This document shows positions 37,103 to 45,479 of a stretch of 61,414 nt of DNA, piece by piece. Position numbers and translations under genes: made by a program. The notes under the pieces are model-generated. The model saw only the letters and a list, made by a program, of their open reading frames with translations. It was not told the DNA's origin and made no database searches. Source of the DNA: Candidatus Colimorpha pelethequi (lineage in GTDB: Bacteria; Bacteroidota; Bacteroidia; Bacteroidales; P3); contig JAGHVO010000007.1 of the NCBI GenBank assembly GCA_018064245.1, forward strand, positions 1 to 61,414. The letters run 5' to 3'. How positions within the stretch are numbered: position 1 is the first letter of the stretch; every line of letters begins with the position of its first letter.

Positions 37103-38107
37103 TCAACTAACAATATTCTTTTTCTTCGCGTAGGTTCGCAAAACAGGAACAGCAACACGAGGGAAACGATGGACGAGGATATCTAAAAGACGCACCCCAC
37201 CTTTAAAATAAGGATTTTTGTTGTAGAGAGGCACTATGTTGATACATTGCTCTCGGATACCTTTGATGGTCTCTGGCGAAGGTTCTGTAGAATTCGTCAC
37301 ATAATTGATTACAGAAGAAAGATAACCTTTTTTGATATACATAAAATCAAGTTCGTCTCTATAATCCTCATAAACACCGTGTTCCTTTGAATAATTTATC
37401 AATTTGTTGAACACATTGATACGTTTCTGGTATTTGTTGCTGTCCTTTGTGGTACATACCGAGCCTGGACGGATAAGATAGTGATAGAATGGTCTGTCAA
37501 CATAGGCAATACTTTTTGCAGTCATCCAAGCACATGAAACAAAGAAACTGTCGTCAGCCGAACGATCCTCGGGGAAAGAAATATTATTATCTCTAATAAG
37601 CGCGCTACGAAAAAGGAATGATGCAAAAAGAGAAACATAGTGAGTCAAAATGTAGCTACGCTTGTCATGTGTCAATTCACCAGCTTCCACATGAGGATTT
37701 TGCATTATGTCTCCTGTAGTTCCATCCATGAAGTACTTCTGCATCTGACAACAGCAAAGATCTGCATCCATTCTTTTAGCCTCAACATAAAGCGACTCAA
37801 ACATATGAGCATCAACGGTATCATCACTATCCACAAATGCGATATATTCACCTTTTGCATAAGGGATGGCGTAATTTCTCGCCATTCCAGCGCCAAGATT
37901 GCGTTCTGGTTTTAGAAACTTGAACTGGCTCTGACGAGGAGTCCCCTCTACAACCTTTTTGGCTAACTCAATACTATTATCAGGACCATGGTCGTCCACA
38001 AATATGAATTCCATATCCTGAAGCGTCTGAGCCATCAAAGAACGGGTACAATCCTCAATGAACTGCGCAACACCATATACGGGAAGAATTACAGAAACCT
38101 TTACCAT
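37103..38107 (-). CDS. Family 2 glycosyltransferase (surface glycan)
   Basis: 334 residues. GT-A domain from the first residue: 'VSVILPVYGVAQFIEDC', 'EFIFVDDHGPDNS', and the DXD motif in IAFVDSDDTVDA. The 'ADDSFFVSCAWMTAK' block carries the likely catalytic acid region (ED-like). It is of the type that adds sugars to O-antigen or capsule repeat units. It lies 12 bp after the glycerophosphotransferase-like gene, in the same operon as TagD. Confidence 0.87.
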   Translation of the reverse strand: MVKVSVILPVYGVAQFIEDCTRSLMAQTLQDMEFIFVDDHGPDNSIELAKKVVEGTPRQSQFKFLKPERNLGAGMARNYAIPYAKGEYIAFVDSDDTVDAHMFESLYVEAKRMDADLCCCQMQKYFMDGTTGDIMQNPHVEAGELTHDKRSYILTHYVSLFASFLFRSALIRDNNISFPEDRSADDSFFVSCAWMTAKSIAYVDRPFYHYLIRPGSVCTTKDSNKYQKRINVFNKLINYSKEHGVYEDYRDELDFMYIKKGYLSSVINYVTNSTEPSPETIKGIREQCINIVPLYNKNPYFKGGVRLLDILVHRFPRVAVPVLRTYAKKKNIVS

Positions 38108-38119
38108 AAAAAATAATAT

Positions 38120-39433
38120 TTAGCCAATAGCTATTTTTTTCTCTATAAAATCAATAATTTTCTCGGAAGCAAACTTCCCATCGGGAGGAAGAAGATAGCG
38201 ATTAATCATCTGCTCACGTGCGTCAAACATAGTATCATTCTCAGTGATGACCACGTCAACGATAAAACGCTCAATATCTTCCTTTGAAGAACCATGATAA
38301 TGTTTTCGATAGGACTCTATTCCGAAAGGACAAAATTCCGACTCCATATCCATATCTGGGACACCCAAAAACATTACAGGTTTGTTGAGGAATATATACT
38401 CGGTTGTAAATGATCCCGAATCATGGATCATAGCATCGGAAGAAAAGAAATAATCAATATAAGACGTTTCTTCTAATTGCGTATTTTCAAATCCGTTCCA
38501 CTTGTCGTAGTATTGTTTCGTACGTTCTGTTCCCCACAATTGCTGCAACTTGAACTTCAACAACTGATGTGGCTTGAACACAATCTGTATCTGGTCTTGA
38601 TACTTTTGAGCAATTTCCAACATTATGTCACAAAAGATCAAGAACGAACTTGAAAGCATACCACCATCAATACTATGATGCGGGGCCCAGATGACTTTCT
38701 TTTTAGGATGAGTCTGATGTTTCCAAACATCCTTGGGTTGGTAATCCTTGCGCAAAAAAATCTCCGTGCCAGGGTAGCCAGAAACCACCAAGTTCTTCCC
38801 GCCATTCCTAGCAACACGTTCCGCTGTCTGCCTGTGTATCTCAGTTTCCAGGAAATGGATTCCTACAAGATTGTGGAATATCAAATTGTAGTTTGCTTGA
38901 ACTAGGTTCATCGTCGTAAAACTATAAGGAACGTAACAAGTCAAGCAATTTCTATAATGGTAAACATAGTAAGTGTGAGGGAAATCTTTATATGGGGTTG
39001 TGAAAAACACGATATCGGGATGATACATGTTTTGGGGGTCGAGCCATCTATTGCGCGAAGCATCATACGGAATTTTGTACTCATACCCCTTTGCTGAAAT
39101 AAACTGTTCTGTACGAGACAGCATCTGCATCACTTCTTCAGAAGAAAACCCTTTGTAAAAGGAGTAGGGATAGATTACCACATAAGGATGATAGTGAGGA
39201 TCCTTGAGCATTGCAGAAAACAAACTATCTACTTTCCACATACCTGGAGTGGTGAGAAAAAAAGCCACATCTATAGTCTCTTTTCCTTGTAACCGAAACG
39301 CCGCCTTTTGCTGGCACTTGGCAAAATATTTAACAAAACGCTTTGTTACTGGGGGAAAATGATTACGCAATAAATCCTTATACTCCCAAAGCAATCGCAA
39401 CTTATATTGGAAAGACCTGTCGTAATTCTTCAT
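38120..39433 (-). CDS. CDP-glycerol glycerophosphotransferase-like enzyme (TagB/TagF family)
   Basis: 437 residues. GT-B fold with the family signatures 'VIWAPHHSIDGG' (His near 262) and 'SDAMIHDSGSFTTEYIFLNKP' (His/Asp near 340). Polyol-phosphate transferases of this family move glycerol- or ribitol-phosphate from the CDP form onto a growing chain. No signal peptide or helix; presumably at the inner face of the membrane. It overlaps the TagD stop by 4 bp, so donor-making and donor-using enzymes are coupled. Members in Gram-negatives decorate capsule or O-antigen. Confidence 0.85.
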   Translation of the reverse strand: MKNYDRSFQYKLRLLWEYKDLLRNHFPPVTKRFVKYFAKCQQKAAFRLQGKETIDVAFFLTTPGMWKVDSLFSAMLKDPHYHPYVVIYPYSFYKGFSSEEVMQMLSRTEQFISAKGYEYKIPYDASRNRWLDPQNMYHPDIVFFTTPYKDFPHTYYVYHYRNCLTCYVPYSFTTMNLVQANYNLIFHNLVGIHFLETEIHRQTAERVARNGGKNLVVSGYPGTEIFLRKDYQPKDVWKHQTHPKKKVIWAPHHSIDGGMLSSSFLIFCDIMLEIAQKYQDQIQIVFKPHQLLKFKLQQLWGTERTKQYYDKWNGFENTQLEETSYIDYFFSSDAMIHDSGSFTTEYIFLNKPVMFLGVPDMDMESEFCPFGIESYRKHYHGSSKEDIERFIVDVVITENDTMFDAREQMINRYLLPPDGKFASEKIIDFIEKKIAIG

Positions 39434-39858
39434 AAAACGTTGTTGTTGTCTCGGAGTTTTAGAAGCACCTGATTAATAAGTGTGCTGGAAGTTCCTTTGG
39501 TGTAGGGGAAATAAACCAACTCTACGCCTACGGAATTCATCTCCGCCTCAATCTTGTTCCATTTTTCGGTTCCTTTCCAATCGTCACCCACGAACATCTT
39601 GTTGAAATGATATTTTTTCCATGCCTCCATCTTGTTCATGTTCACTTGAGGAACAGCCTCGTCAACACACTTGATATTTCTTACAATTTCAATACGTTCA
39701 TCAAATGGAATCACAGCATGTTTACCTTTGTAAAGGACTAGATCATCAACAGTAACCCCCACTATCAAATAATCACATTGTTCTTTTGCTCTACGCAAAA
39801 GGTTGAGATGTCCTATATGGAATAGGTCAAAAACCCCTGTAGTATAACCGATTATCAT
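39430..39858 (-). CDS. Glycerol-3-phosphate cytidylyltransferase (TagD-like)
   Basis: 142 residues. Nucleotidyltransferase HxGH motif in GVFDLFHIGHLNLL (residues ~9-22) and the family's C-terminal 'YTKGTSSTLI' (RTxGxSTS equivalent). 'YTTGVFDLFHIGH' is characteristic of TagD/GCT and of ethanolamine-phosphate cytidylyltransferases. CDP-glycerol is the likely product given the glycerophosphotransferase-like gene that overlaps it; CDP-ethanolamine is the alternative. It has its own upstream promoter (39942) and a 222-bp gap to the asparagine-synthetase gene. Confidence 0.86.
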   Translation of the reverse strand: MIIGYTTGVFDLFHIGHLNLLRRAKEQCDYLIVGVTVDDLVLYKGKHAVIPFDERIEIVRNIKCVDEAVPQVNMNKMEAWKKYHFNKMFVGDDWKGTEKWNKIEAEMNSVGVELVYFPYTKGTSSTLINQVLLKLRDNNNVL

Positions 39859-39941
39859 ATATCAATATTATTTATATTCCCCGCCTTATATGAAAGCCTC
39901 AACAGCATTTGACTTACCCACAGTCCGAGAATTACAAAGTG

Positions 39942-39949
39942 CAAAGGTA
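39942..39949 (-). promoter_or_regulatory. -7 promoter box for tagD-like operon
   Basis: The minus strand reads TACCTTTG (TAnnTTTG) downstream of a T tract. Predicted start is near 39936, giving a leader of about 78 nt before the ATG at 39858. Confidence 0.65.
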
Positions 39950-40080
39950 CGAAAAAAAACAGCACGAATTCCCATCTTGCGACTATTCTTTTACACAAAA
40001 AGAATGAAGAAAGTACATAATGCACCGCTATGGTTATTGTCGGCATAAACGTCCTCAACTTCCTCTTATCAGCAACAGTC

Positions 40081-41133
40081 TCATTCCGCATCCTTTGCAA
40101 ACATATCCAAAAACCGTTCTGCACACCATATCAACCACTTCTGGTTTCCAGAAAACCTGTCCATTGGAATGTCACGACGAAATTCAGGTCGAGAAGGTCC
40201 TTTCCAACTTGCAAAATACTTGTCTACAGGTCTTGGCATGGGATTTTTCTGAGGGACAGGAAAGTGAGAATACTTCATTCCAAAGAGTTCTCGTATTACA
40301 TATTTAGACTCACCATTCCTAATACGATCAATATCTAACGGACAAGAAAGCCTCAAATGGTCATAGGGGTCGATGAAAGGCATTTCCGCCGACTCAAAAG
40401 CATTTTCATAAGATGCATAGCTTTCATCTGTGATTGGACCATTATAGAACCCAAGATAGTCGATACTATTACCACCAATACGATACCGTTCATAAACATC
40501 CATCACATCCACTGGATGTACAAGCACCTCCTTAGGATCTACATATATGCTTCGCTTTACAAATTGGTCAAAGGTCCAATCTCTAGAAAGTAGCCCATCC
40601 ATACCACCAAACACATAGTCAGCGCCATCACCGATAACCATCATCGTTACACCATCTCGTTTGGCTTGTTGAGCAGCATAATAGACTTGAGGCTCAATCG
40701 AATGCACTGGGGCTCCTTTGTGTTTCATCACTACCGGAAGCGACCGTTCCACAATGTCCCAATTGATTTCTATATGATGAAGGTTCAGACGATAGTATTC
40801 AGCAAACTGATTTGCACGTTCCAATTCTTCTTTTTGGAACTCTCCTCCAAGGAAACGGAACGTGTATGCATCTGCACCCTCCGGCATATAGGAAGCCAGA
40901 ATAGCACTATCCATTCCTCCTGAAAGAAGTAAACCTAATTTTTCGTTCCGAACCAACCTGAACACGTTTTTTATGGCACGGTCTGTTTCCACAGCATTCG
41001 ATACGAATGTTTTAGCTTCATTCTGTATTGGTACATATTTTTGTCTTTTAAGACCGTCAACGAAATCCTTTTCATCATTGAAAACATGTCTAAATGCCAA
41101 AAATGAACTTAAACAGTAATCTTTATCTACCAT
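40081..41133 (-). CDS. Asparagine-synthetase-type (ATP-PPase) protein lacking the glutaminase domain
   Basis: 350 residues. It has the PP-loop LLLSGGMDSAIL near residue 68 and the downstream 'GDGADYVFGG' and 'GESKYVIRELF' blocks of the AsnB C-terminal domain. The N-terminal Cys-2 amidotransferase domain is missing; only ~65 residues precede the PP-loop. Such proteins adenylate a carboxylate and amidate it with free ammonia or another amine. In glycan loci they make amidated sugars or conjugates. The substrate is unknown; neighbours suggest an amino-acid-like building block. A hairpin (41176-41231) separates it from the opine-dehydrogenase-like gene. Confidence 0.78.
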   Translation of the reverse strand: MVDKDYCLSSFLAFRHVFNDEKDFVDGLKRQKYVPIQNEAKTFVSNAVETDRAIKNVFRLVRNEKLGLLLSGGMDSAILASYMPEGADAYTFRFLGGEFQKEELERANQFAEYYRLNLHHIEINWDIVERSLPVVMKHKGAPVHSIEPQVYYAAQQAKRDGVTMMVIGDGADYVFGGMDGLLSRDWTFDQFVKRSIYVDPKEVLVHPVDVMDVYERYRIGGNSIDYLGFYNGPITDESYASYENAFESAEMPFIDPYDHLRLSCPLDIDRIRNGESKYVIRELFGMKYSHFPVPQKNPMPRPVDKYFASWKGPSRPEFRRDIPMDRFSGNQKWLIWCAERFLDMFAKDAE

Positions 41134-41175
41134 TGCTTATTTATGAATTAAATTGGTCAATACATTTATGGCAAC

Positions 41176-41231
41176 AGCCCTTTCACAACAAACCATGCGA
41201 CGAATATGAAGATAACTCGCACAAAAGGGCT
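41176..41231 (-). terminator. Long hairpin after the opine-dehydrogenase-like gene
   Basis: AGCCCTTT (41176-41183) pairs with AAAGGGCT (41224-41231), with an inner GCGA/TCGC stem. It starts two bases after the stop codon. There is no clear T tract on the minus strand, so it may be an attenuator or mRNA-end stabiliser within the operon. Confidence 0.5.
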
Positions 41232-41232
41232 T

Positions 41233-42237
41233 TCATTTTTGCACGTTCATTCCCCATTCAAACACTTTTTCAATCGTGGGGGCAGGAAGGTTATTTTTGC
41301 GCATCAGCTCTACGATGAATTTCAGTCCGTAGGGGAAATCTTCAGTAAAATAGCGGCTTTGAAAATCGGGAATCCAACCTTCGGGTGTCTGCACCATGGG
41401 AGAGGCTATGTTTTGGAAAGCCGCGATGCTGCTGATTTTCCGCGTCAAACTTGCAGCATCATGGCTTTCGTAATACTCCAACAATGGGGGAATGGCACCA
41501 TGTGCGACAGGAAGATGGCGCAAGAGTGTCATAAATTCGGCATCCATATCGATGATGGTCTGGCTTGCCGCATCGGTCCACTCCTTATAGAAAAGGATGT
41601 TGTGGTCATAGGCCTTTCCGTTCCAATCGTGCCACATGGAAAAAAGTCTTCCCGTATGGAGGATTGGATTGCTGTTGGAAAGCGACACCTCGTAATGGCT
41701 GCCCAACAACCTGGTAGGCGTAATCCAAAGTTTCTCAACCAAAGCACGGAACGAATCCTTATCAGTCACATTTTCAACAGCAATAGCCACTTGCGGCTTG
41801 TATCCCAAAAGATTTGCACTGACGCCATATTCTTTGGTACGAGCGATAAATGGCGTACGCTGGAAACCGAACAACGGAGTCTGCTCGCCAAGAATATCAT
41901 GGGCGAAGAAAAAGAATCCTGAGCTGCTCACAATAGAGCCGACAACGGTATTCTTGTCCAAGAATGGTTTTATTGCTCGCAAAGTATCAGCGATGGCAAA
42001 ACCCGGCAAGCACAGGAATACGATATCACATCCTAGAACAACATCCTGCGGGGAATTTGAGACAAGATGCAAATTTCCTTGATAGTTTTTTCCTTCCAAA
42101 TCGGTAATTGTCAAAGTCTTGTCCCAACGTTGCGGCCGCTGGGTAAACACATTCACCTCGACATCGGGTTGAGAAGACAAAACCCCTGCGCAAACATGGC
42201 CCAAAGAGCCACCACCACAAATGCAAACCTTGGTCAT
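41233..42237 (-). CDS. Octopine/nopaline-dehydrogenase-family NAD(P) enzyme
   Basis: 334 residues. N-terminal Rossmann motif ICGGGSLGHVCAG, 'DIVFLCLPGFAIAD', then the opine-dehydrogenase helical domain with 'SNSNPILHTGRLFSMW', which contains the family's catalytic His. Opine dehydrogenases reductively join an amino group to a 2-keto acid; this family also contains unrelated imino- or keto-acid reductases. Sitting between a cytidylyltransferase-PLP fusion and an ATP-dependent amide-forming enzyme, it plausibly builds an unusual amino-acid or amino-alcohol substituent; that is inference. Octamers of CTCCAAAT type precede the start. Confidence 0.8.
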   Translation of the reverse strand: MTKVCICGGGSLGHVCAGVLSSQPDVEVNVFTQRPQRWDKTLTITDLEGKNYQGNLHLVSNSPQDVVLGCDIVFLCLPGFAIADTLRAIKPFLDKNTVVGSIVSSSGFFFFAHDILGEQTPLFGFQRTPFIARTKEYGVSANLLGYKPQVAIAVENVTDKDSFRALVEKLWITPTRLLGSHYEVSLSNSNPILHTGRLFSMWHDWNGKAYDHNILFYKEWTDAASQTIIDMDAEFMTLLRHLPVAHGAIPPLLEYYESHDAASLTRKISSIAAFQNIASPMVQTPEGWIPDFQSRYFTEDFPYGLKFIVELMRKNNLPAPTIEKVFEWGMNVQK

Positions 42238-42270
42238 ATCATTAGAAGATTTGGAGATTTGGAGATTTTT
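42238..42270 (-). repeat. Start-proximal octamer array outside the pigment cluster
   Basis: Three CTCCAAAT/CTTCTAAT units fill the 35-bp gap between the fusion-gene stop and the opine-dehydrogenase start. It shows the repeat family is not confined to the pigment operon. Confidence 0.75.
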
Positions 42271-42272
42271 TA

Positions 42273-44096
42273 TTAAGCGTAGTCATTTTCAATTGCATGG
42301 AAAGCCTCGACAAGGCGAGCATTGTCGGAATGGCTTCTCACAGCAATACGCATATATTGTTTGCCGTCGAAACCTTGTTTTGTAGAGCAGTCTCGGGTGA
42401 GGATATTGTATCGCTTCAAAAGTTGCATCACAATGGTCGTAGCCTTGTAGGGCGGAAGAATTTCCACCAAGAAATAATTGGCCTGAGACGGCATCACGCG
42501 CAAGAACTTCACCGATCTCAAATTCCGTTCAAAATCGTTGCGTTCCTCAACAAATTTCTCACAAGCACGTTTGTAGTCACGCTCGTACTTATTGAAAATC
42601 TGCATGAAATATTCTGCAAAACTGTTCAAATTCCAGATGCTCACCTGTTTCTTCATATTGGCAATCATTGCCTTGTCGGAAGAAGCCAGAATGCCCAACC
42701 TCAAACCAGGAACGCCATAGCTCTTGCTGATGCTCTTCATAACGATGAGATGCGGATAACGTTCCAATACAGAATCGTTCAACAACGAACTGGTTTCCCA
42801 TTGCTCGCTAAAATCGACAAAGCTCTCATCCACAATCAATCGAACATTCTCCTTTTCGCACCAAGAGGCAAGCCGATGCAAATCCTCCACAGGAATAAAG
42901 TTGCCCGAAGGATTGTCGGGATTGACAACCAAAAGTGTTTCCACCTTATTTTTCCCGAAAAACCCCATCAAGTCATCCACCGAATAGCGATAATCGCTGT
43001 TGTTGGGGAAATAAGTCACAAGATTATTCTTGTCCAGACGATTAGGATATTCCTCAAACATAGGGCGAGTCACACCAACTTTCCCGGAAGTCTGTTCCAT
43101 CAAGAGCTTGATAAGTTCAGCCGCGCCATTTCCCGGAATGATATACTCCTCACGAACGCCCCAGCACTTGCTTGCCAACAGCGAATTGACCTTCATTCCC
43201 GACGGGTATTCAGTAAGGAGCGTTTTGAAATTCGCCTGCATTTCATCAACCATTCGTTCCGAAGGGAAATAAGGATTGACCAGATAGCAATAGTCAAGCA
43301 TCTGCGGAAAGCGCCAATAGCCGCCAAAACGTCCATAAAACTTGCGCAGAATGTCCTCCTCGTCGGCAAACAGCGCCTCGGCAATGTCCAAATCCTGCTT
43401 GTCGTCAATCTCGTACCATTTCAAGTCGCCGACACGCAATGCCTTCAAGTCATGGCTGTTCAGGAAAGTAATGATGCGCAACACGTTCTCATAATACTCG
43501 TTGTTGCCAACCACCTTTGAGTATGCCTCCAAAAACGGCACATATTTCGTGGTGCTGAACTCTTTGCTGAACTTATAGATATTCACCGTCTTATAGTAGC
43601 CAGAGGTCTCGCGATAATTAAACGCTGATTTTGGAACGAAATTGACAATATTGTCATCTTCGTCAATCCGAACCATCGTTCCATCCATCCAGCTCTCGTA
43701 TTTTGCCACCAAAGCAAGATTTGGCCTCGGGTCGGAAAGAAGCATTTCCAACATTTGCGGGTCGAAAATCAGGTCGCTTTCCAAAAGCAAAGTGTCATCT
43801 TCCTGCAGCTGTCGCTTCGCCAAAGCCAACGAGTAAATATTATTTGTCTTATCGTATATGGGATTATGGACGTATTCTATTTTAAGTCCATTATAATCAG
43901 TTCCTAAAAAATCAATGAGATTCCGAGACTGATAGCCGACAACCATCACCAAACGGCTTAAATGGAGTTTTTGCAACTGATTCAAGGTACGCTCAATCAA
44001 GGTGGTGCCATTTACCTCAACCATGCACTTGGTGTTTCCTTTGGTCAACTCACCAAGTCGCCTACCCATTCCTGCCGCCAAAATTATCGCTTGCAT
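42273..44096 (-). CDS. LicC-like cytidylyltransferase fused to a CobD/HisC-like PLP enzyme
   Basis: 607 residues. Residues 1-~235 are a sugar-phosphate-type nucleotidyltransferase: 'AIILAAGMGRRLGELTKGNTKCMVEVNG', closest to LicC/PntC CTP transferases. Residues ~250-607 are a fold-type-I PLP enzyme: 'IIPGNGAAELIKLL', 'VVNPDNPSGNF', and Lys in MKSISKSYGVPGLRLG. The GNGAAELI and PGLRLG blocks resemble L-threonine-phosphate decarboxylase (CobD) more than 2-aminoethylphosphonate transaminases. A coupled route phosphoserine or phosphothreonine to phospho-amino-alcohol to CDP-amino-alcohol is therefore possible. PntC-like phosphonate activation is the alternative, but no PEP mutase is in the window. 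It is in one operon with the TarI/IspD-like gene. Confidence 0.82.
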   Translation of the reverse strand: MQAIILAAGMGRRLGELTKGNTKCMVEVNGTTLIERTLNQLQKLHLSRLVMVVGYQSRNLIDFLGTDYNGLKIEYVHNPIYDKTNNIYSLALAKRQLQEDDTLLLESDLIFDPQMLEMLLSDPRPNLALVAKYESWMDGTMVRIDEDDNIVNFVPKSAFNYRETSGYYKTVNIYKFSKEFSTTKYVPFLEAYSKVVGNNEYYENVLRIITFLNSHDLKALRVGDLKWYEIDDKQDLDIAEALFADEEDILRKFYGRFGGYWRFPQMLDYCYLVNPYFPSERMVDEMQANFKTLLTEYPSGMKVNSLLASKCWGVREEYIIPGNGAAELIKLLMEQTSGKVGVTRPMFEEYPNRLDKNNLVTYFPNNSDYRYSVDDLMGFFGKNKVETLLVVNPDNPSGNFIPVEDLHRLASWCEKENVRLIVDESFVDFSEQWETSSLLNDSVLERYPHLIVMKSISKSYGVPGLRLGILASSDKAMIANMKKQVSIWNLNSFAEYFMQIFNKYERDYKRACEKFVEERNDFERNLRSVKFLRVMPSQANYFLVEILPPYKATTIVMQLLKRYNILTRDCSTKQGFDGKQYMRIAVRSHSDNARLVEAFHAIENDYA

Positions 44097-44146
44097 ATTG
44101 TTGTAAACTGTATTCTGTGAATTGTGAACTGTGAACTGACAATAGA

Positions 44147-44839
44147 TTATTCAAGGTCGCTCGGGAAAGTGATTTTCCTGTTGCGTTCTTCACCTTCAAC
44201 AACATGGATTTTCACTTCGGGCATATACTGACGCACCACGCCACAATCGTCAGTGGCACGGAAATTGGAGTCCTGCAAGGCTCGCTGATAAGCATCCCTG
44301 ATCAAAGGAAGCCGAAACGCTTGAGGAGTCTGGGCGCGATACATACGTTCGCGTTGAGGAATGCGGGAAATAAAATGACCACCTATTTTTTTTGCCGTAA
44401 AATCGACATTCACCTCCCAAACGGTATCGGTGCTGGGGATACCCGTTCCCACCGCCTCATGGTCCTGCAAAGCATCCACCACCCTATCGATTACAGACTG
44501 AGAAATCCACGGACGGGCTGCGTCGTGAAAGATGAGATTGGTGTCGTCGGGCATATCAAGAAAGGCGACCACGGCATTCAACGTGGAAAGATAGCGCTCG
44601 CTGCCACCATCAATAAGTTGATTGACTTTCTTCCAATTGCGGCGAGAAATGATTTCCTGCATCAAGGCCTTGTATTGCGGATGAACCACAACGGCAATGG
44701 CATCAATGGCTGGATGTCGATCGAAGGCATCGATACTATGTTCAACGACAGTTTTTCCATCCAAATCGAGGAACTGCTTGGGTTTGTCGGCATTCATGCG
44801 GCTTCCCGAACCTCCAGCCAAAACTATAGCGATATTCAT
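44147..44839 (-). CDS. IspD/TarI-family cytidylyltransferase
   Basis: 230 residues. N-terminal LAGGSGSRMNADKPKQFLDLDG, 'DAARPWIS' and 'RAQTPQAFR' are family motifs. The start reads LAGG rather than IspD's PAAG, and 'IPQRERMYRAQTPQ' resembles TarI (ribitol-5-phosphate CTP transferase). With TagD-like and TagF-like genes close by, a polyol-phosphate role is favoured. It could still be the cell's IspD of the MEP pathway, which this window cannot exclude. The start overlaps the membrane-protein stop by 4 bp. Confidence 0.78.
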   Translation of the reverse strand: MNIAIVLAGGSGSRMNADKPKQFLDLDGKTVVEHSIDAFDRHPAIDAIAVVVHPQYKALMQEIISRRNWKKVNQLIDGGSERYLSTLNAVVAFLDMPDDTNLIFHDAARPWISQSVIDRVVDALQDHEAVGTGIPSTDTVWEVNVDFTAKKIGGHFISRIPQRERMYRAQTPQAFRLPLIRDAYQRALQDSNFRATDDCGVVRQYMPEVKIHVVEGEERNRKITFPSDLE

Positions 44840-45327
44840 CTTTCAATTTTTCTAAAACAAAAAGCGAAAACGGAAGCGGCAAGCAACATTACAGGCAACT
44901 GCATGGCAAAAGGCGTTGCAACCAAAGCACCATCCAACAACAAGAGTTTCAGGCCATAGTAAATACCTTTCGCTGCAAACAGCGACAGCAAAATTGCGGG
45001 GAAAGCACGCATCTTGGTTGAAAGCATCGAAAAGCATGCCACCACAGCGGTAAGTTCGCCACACAGGCAAATCATTTTCGAGAAGGAAGGCATACCCACC
45101 AACAAATAGGAACACAATGGCATGAGCAACGCCAAAAAATAGGCATTCCTATGGTCAGAGACCAACAACATACCGCCCAACAACAGCAAAAGCATCGGAT
45201 TAAACACGCCGACCGAAAAACCGACAAGATGGGACACTGCGGGGATTACACAAGCTGCGGACAACAGCAGCACATCCACGATACAATTAGCGAGAAAAGT
45301 GTCATTTTTTACAACAGAAGCATTCAT
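44836..45327 (-). CDS. Small polytopic membrane protein, ECF-S-like, function unknown
   Basis: 163 residues with about five to six helices (~15-35, 40-58, 63-80, 88-102, 108-128, 137-156). Shape and length fit substrate-binding components of ECF vitamin transporters, but no vitamin-specific motif is recognised. It heads the operon with the TarI/IspD-like gene (4-bp overlap) and has its own TATCTTTG promoter. Confidence 0.65.
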   Translation of the reverse strand: MNASVVKNDTFLANCIVDVLLLSAACVIPAVSHLVGFSVGVFNPMLLLLLGGMLLVSDHRNAYFLALLMPLCSYLLVGMPSFSKMICLCGELTAVVACFSMLSTKMRAFPAILLSLFAAKGIYYGLKLLLLDGALVATPFAMQLPVMLLAASVFAFCFRKIER

Positions 45328-45346
45328 AGACTAAGAATTTAAACTG

Positions 45347-45354
45347 CAAAGATA
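45347..45354 (-). promoter_or_regulatory. -7 promoter box for the 45327-37103 operon
   Basis: The minus strand reads TATCTTTG, 20 bp before the ATG at 45327, downstream of a T-rich run. Confidence 0.7.
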
Positions 45355-45447
45355 CGAAAAAAAACGCAATATTCCGATTTGCACAGGCCTCAACAAAAAA
45401 TGATTTTTTTACACGCAATTCCCTCTTCACAATTCATTAAAAAAACG

Positions 45448-45455
45448 TAAATTTG
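45448..45455 (+). promoter_or_regulatory. -7 promoter box for the DUF748 gene
   Basis: TAAATTTG (TAnnTTTG) lies 25 bp before the ATG at 45480. It argues against the TTG-initiated frame from 45453, which would start inside the box. Confidence 0.65.
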
Positions 45456-45479
45456 CAGTTTAAACAAAAATTGAGCAAG

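Noticed and set aside
39855-40124. 89-codon frame between the asparagine-synthetase and tagD-like genes
   Set aside because: It would run through the predicted promoter at 39942 and overlap the synthetase end; no family features.
42297-43520. 407-codon open frame antisense to the LicC-CobD-like fusion
   Set aside because: Shadow of a strongly supported gene; low-complexity His/Arg-rich product.
42273-44096. Phosphonate pathway
   Set aside because: A LicC-like domain fused to a PLP enzyme recalls PntC, but no PEP mutase or phosphonopyruvate decarboxylase is in the window.
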